Assembly (NCBI RefSeq): GCF_025961205.1
Contig: NZ_JAOQNH010000002.1
Span: forward strand, 519,501 to 583,500
Direction: 5' to 3'
DNA from: Azospirillum fermentarium
Lineage (GTDB): Bacteria > Pseudomonadota > Alphaproteobacteria > Azospirillales > Azospirillaceae
DNA length: 64,000 nt
The notes under the pieces are model-generated. The model saw nothing but the letters and a program-made list of their open reading frames with translations, was not told where the DNA came from and made no database searches. The translations under genes and the position numbers were made by a program. This document shows, piece after piece, positions 61,797 to 64,000 of this stretch (positions within the stretch are counted from its first letter, which is position 1; every line of letters begins with the position of its first letter).

Positions 61797-62267
61797 TCAT
61801 GGCCCGGCGACCTGCTGAAGCTGGTCAATCTTCCCGCCTGCCGCCGTGACGGCGGCGGTGGCATCGGCGAGTATGACGCGCCCCTCCCACTGTTGCATCA
61901 GCTTGTTCCAGCGGAAGCCGAGCTTCCGCAGCGCCGCCGCCGTCTCGGCTGAAACCCGCTCCGGGAACTTTGCCACCGCAACAACGCGGGCGTCCTCTTC
62001 GGCCTGAAAGTGCCTCCCACCTTCGCGCTCCCAGCGGGTGACCTGATCCTTGTCCTGTGCCTCATCGGCAATCCGGAGAAAGCACGCATACAAGGCGGAC
62101 GGCGGCAGATGGTCGATCTTTGCCTTTACGATCAGCCCGCCAAGCTCTATGAGTTGCCGCGTCCGCTCCTTGCGTTGAGCCGCCTTCAGCCGCGACTCTT
62201 CCTGTTCGGCCTGCGCTTTCTTCCGCGCCGCCCGTTCCAGCTTTTCCGCGAGCGTGAGCCGTGCCAT
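61797..62267 (-). CDS. traD: TraD, Ti-type conjugation accessory protein
   Basis: 156 residues from the ATG with GGGAGGG upstream. The basic helical start (LAEKLERAARKKAQAEQEESRLKAAQRKERTRQLIELGGLIVKA) is the TraC/TraD pattern of Ti-type relaxosomes. The C-terminal ~60 residues are an added domain (RVSAETAAALRKLGFRWNKLMQQWEGRV) resembling DUF5710-like DNA-binding modules. Divergent from traA, as in Ti plasmids. Confidence 0.82.
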   Translation of the reverse strand: MARLTLAEKLERAARKKAQAEQEESRLKAAQRKERTRQLIELGGLIVKAKIDHLPPSALYACFLRIADEAQDKDQVTRWEREGGRHFQAEEDARVVAVAKFPERVSAETAAALRKLGFRWNKLMQQWEGRVILADATAAVTAAGGKIDQLQQVAGP

Positions 62268-62366
62268 CGCATCCCTCCCTTTTGGAGGTAGATGAGCACA
62301 GCGCGGTTGAAAATCCACCCCCTCCGCCCGCGCCGCAGGTTATGCAGCAAGCCTTCATACGCAATA

Positions 62367-62402
62367 TGCATCGTGCCGATGCAACCTTGCGAAGTGCACG
62401 GA
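62367..62402. other. candidate oriT of module 2 (MOBQ-like)
   Basis: A perfect hairpin tgcatcg-tgc-cgatgca (62367-62383) is followed by accttgcgaagtgcacgg, whose aagtgcac core resembles the nic region taagtgcgc of MOBQ/Ti-type origins. It lies in the 154-bp gap between divergent traD and traA, the standard oriT position. Confidence 0.55.
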
Positions 62403-62421
62403 GCCATCCCAATTTGGTGGT

Positions 62422-64000
62422 ATGGCAATCGAATTCGCGCGCATCCGCTACGTCAAGCGTAGCGAAGGCGGCAACGCCTGCCGCTCTGCGGCCTATAACG
62501 CGCGTTCCGACGTGCGGTGCCAGCGCACGGGCGAGCGCTTTTTCTTCGCTCACCGGGACGGCGTTCTTCACCATGAGATGCTGTTGCCGGAAGGGGCCGA
62601 CGCCCGCTTCGCCGATCCGGAAGTGCTGTGGAACGCGGCGCAGGCGGCGGAGAAACGGAAGGACGCGCAGGAGGCGCGTGAGCTTCTTCTCGCACTCCCC
62701 TGTAACCCTGAATTGGGATTGGACGACTGCCGCACGCTGGCGGCGGAATTCGCCGCCGCGCATTTCGTCAGCAAGGGCGTTGCGGTCCAGCTCGACATCC
62801 ACGCCCCGCACGAAGGCGATACCAACATCCATGCGCACCTGCTGATCACGACGCGCCGGATCGAGGGCGCGGCGCTGTCGTCGGCGAAGGCGCGTGACCT
62901 TGATCCCGAGGTGCGGCGGCTGAAGAACGGCAAGGCGGCGGTGACGGAGGCCGAGCGCTGGGGCGTGGCATGGCGCGAGGCGCAGAACCTCTATTTCGAG
63001 CGGATGGGGCTTGATATTCGAGTCGATGAGACCGGCATCGTGCCGCAACGGCATGAAGGGCCGGTGCGGTTGCGGACGGTGCCCAAGGCCGCCGAGGCGC
63101 GGGCTGTCCGCACGGCGGCGGACAATGCCCTTGCCGCCCGCGATCCGGCGGAGATCGTCGCCACGCTGACGCGGCGGCAGGCGACCTTCACGGAACTGGA
63201 TATTGAGCGCCTGATCAGGAAGCATGTCGCCGATGCCGGCGAGCGGCAGGCCATCCGCGCCGCCGTGCTGGCCCGGCCCGAGATCGTGCCGCTGCATGCC
63301 CGCTCTTCGGGCGAATTCGCCGGGCGCTACACGACGGTGCAGGTCCGCGCCGAGGAGCGGCAGGTTGCAGCCGACGCGGCTTCCATCGGCGTCGCGCGGG
63401 AAGCCGTCGCCGCGCGGCATGTGCGGGCGGCGGCAGAAGCCCGCACACTCGACGCCGAGCAGCGCGACGCCTTCCTGAAGGCGACGGGCACGGATGGGCT
63501 GGTCGTGATCGAGGGTCTTGCCGGGACGGGCAAGAGCTACAGCATCGACGCCATCCGCGATGCGCATGAGCGCGCGGGCTGGCGGGTGATCGGTCTCGCC
63601 CCGACCAACACCGTCGCCGACGATTTGCGCCGTTCGGGATTCAGGCACGGCAGCACGGTCCATCTTGAGCTTTACTATCAGGAGAACCCCGCCAAGCGCC
63701 GCGACCTGCCCGCATGGGACCGGCGCACGCTGGTGATTGTGGACGAAGCGGCGATGCTCGACACCCCGACCTATGCCCGCCTGATGCGCCGCGCCGCCGA
63801 GGCGCGGGCGAAGGTGGTGCTTGTCGGCGACGACCGCCAGCTCGCCAGCGTCGAGCGCGGCGGCATGTTCAGCGAGATCAAGGAGCGGCACGGCAGCGCC
63901 GTCATCCGCAGCGTGCGGCGGCAGGGCGAGGATTGGCAGCGGCAGGCGTCGCAGGACTTCGCCGAGGGCCGCGTCGCCGAGGGCTTGCGGGCCTATGCCG
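62422..64000 (+). CDS. traA: TraA, Ti-type relaxase/helicase (3' end outside window)
   Basis: The first 526 residues are visible and the frame is open at the right edge; the family is about 1000-1500 residues. The MobA/MobL relaxase domain starts MAIEFARIRYVKRSEGGNACRSAAY, with Tyr25 the probable nucleophile and the His cluster in LDIHAPHEGDTNIHAHLL (H127-H139). A RecD/TraI-type helicase domain follows: Walker A EGLAGTGKSYS near 366 and Walker B VIVDEAAMLD near 435. It nicks oriT and unwinds the strand for transfer. Confidence 0.93.
   Translation, partial: MAIEFARIRYVKRSEGGNACRSAAYNARSDVRCQRTGERFFFAHRDGVLHHEMLLPEGADARFADPEVLWNAAQAAEKRKDAQEARELLLALPCNPELGLDDCRTLAAEFAAAHFVSKGVAVQLDIHAPHEGDTNIHAHLLITTRRIEGAALSSAKARDLDPEVRRLKNGKAAVTEAERWGVAWREAQNLYFERMGLDIRVDETGIVPQRHEGPVRLRTVPKAAEARAVRTAADNALAARDPAEIVATLTRRQATFTELDIERLIRKHVADAGERQAIRAAVLARPEIVPLHARSSGEFAGRYTTVQVRAEERQVAADAASIGVAREAVAARHVRAAAEARTLDAEQRDAFLKATGTDGLVVIEGLAGTGKSYSIDAIRDAHERAGWRVIGLAPTNTVADDLRRSGFRHGSTVHLELYYQENPAKRRDLPAWDRRTLVIVDEAAMLDTPTYARLMRRAAEARAKVVLVGDDRQLASVERGGMFSEIKERHGSAVIRSVRRQGEDWQRQASQDFAEGRVAEGLRAYA

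Noticed and set aside
62062-63891. Minus-strand frame of 609 codons opposite traA
   Set aside because: Shadow; traA on the plus strand has relaxase and helicase motifs.
1-64000. CRISPR arrays, tRNA and rRNA genes
   Set aside because: No regularly spaced repeat series of CRISPR type and no tRNA/rRNA-like sequence was recognised by eye; a covariance-model scan would be needed to exclude tRNAs fully.

Overview
The window is GC-rich alphaproteobacterial DNA. Codon use, the DUF736/DUF2285/DUF2840 gene set, the VirD2-type relaxase, the P-type trb cluster and the Ti-type TraA/TraD pair are all typical of Alphaproteobacteria (rhizobial, sphingomonad or acetic-acid-bacterial lineages). I cannot name the species. 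No rRNA, tRNA or core housekeeping gene was seen, so essentially the whole window is mobile DNA. It looks like two different conjugative modules lying side by side, both carrying cargo, the second damaged by insertion sequences.

Module 1 (about 1-39.8 kb) is an integrative and conjugative element of the Tn4371/ICEMlSym-like type. From the left: the end of a Strawberry-notch-like helicase/methylase, a toprim protein, a DUF2493 protein, a small membrane protein and DUF736. Next is an excision-control block: a DUF6499/DUF2285 gene pair joined by what looks like a +1 ribosomal frameshift (FseA-like), a convergent QseM-like antiactivator, and an RdfS-like excisionase. A replication/partition/processing operon follows (repA-parA-RHH-DUF2840-traF-DUF736-lytic transglycosylase-small ORF-relaxase). 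The end of repA carries DnaA boxes, three iterons and AT-rich repeats that look like an oriV, and inverted repeats before the relaxase may be oriT. Cargo A (14.3-20.3 kb) holds a TetR-controlled 14-TM drug exporter, an amine-dehydrogenase-like oxidoreductase, a CDF metal transporter, a DUF3817 protein, an MFS remnant and a LysR regulator. The mating-pair operon traG-copG-trbBCDEJ(K)LFGI-DUF2274 runs from 20.5 to 32.7 kb. Cargo B (32.7-38.3 kb) is a tight four-gene operon: winged-helix protein, AbiEii-like nucleotidyltransferase, PD-(D/E)XK nuclease-like protein and a zinc-hook ABC ATPase resembling RloC. It is the best candidate for an undescribed defence system. A tyrosine integrase closes the module.

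Module 2 (about 40.3-64 kb, running off the right edge) has a Ti-type relaxase TraA (cut by the window end), a divergent TraD with a candidate MOBQ-like oriT between them, an ArdC anti-restriction protein preceded by a dense run of perfect hairpins, two coupling-protein genes, a PIN-domain two-gene unit, LuxR and XRE regulators, a run of exported or lipoprotein genes, and several AT-richer genes of unknown function. An IS66-family element (43837-46435, TSD gatagagc) splits one coupling protein after codon 73. An IS5-family element (56725-58028, TSD ctaa) replaces the last few codons of a SEC-C protein. Both insertions can be undone in silico to give intact frames.
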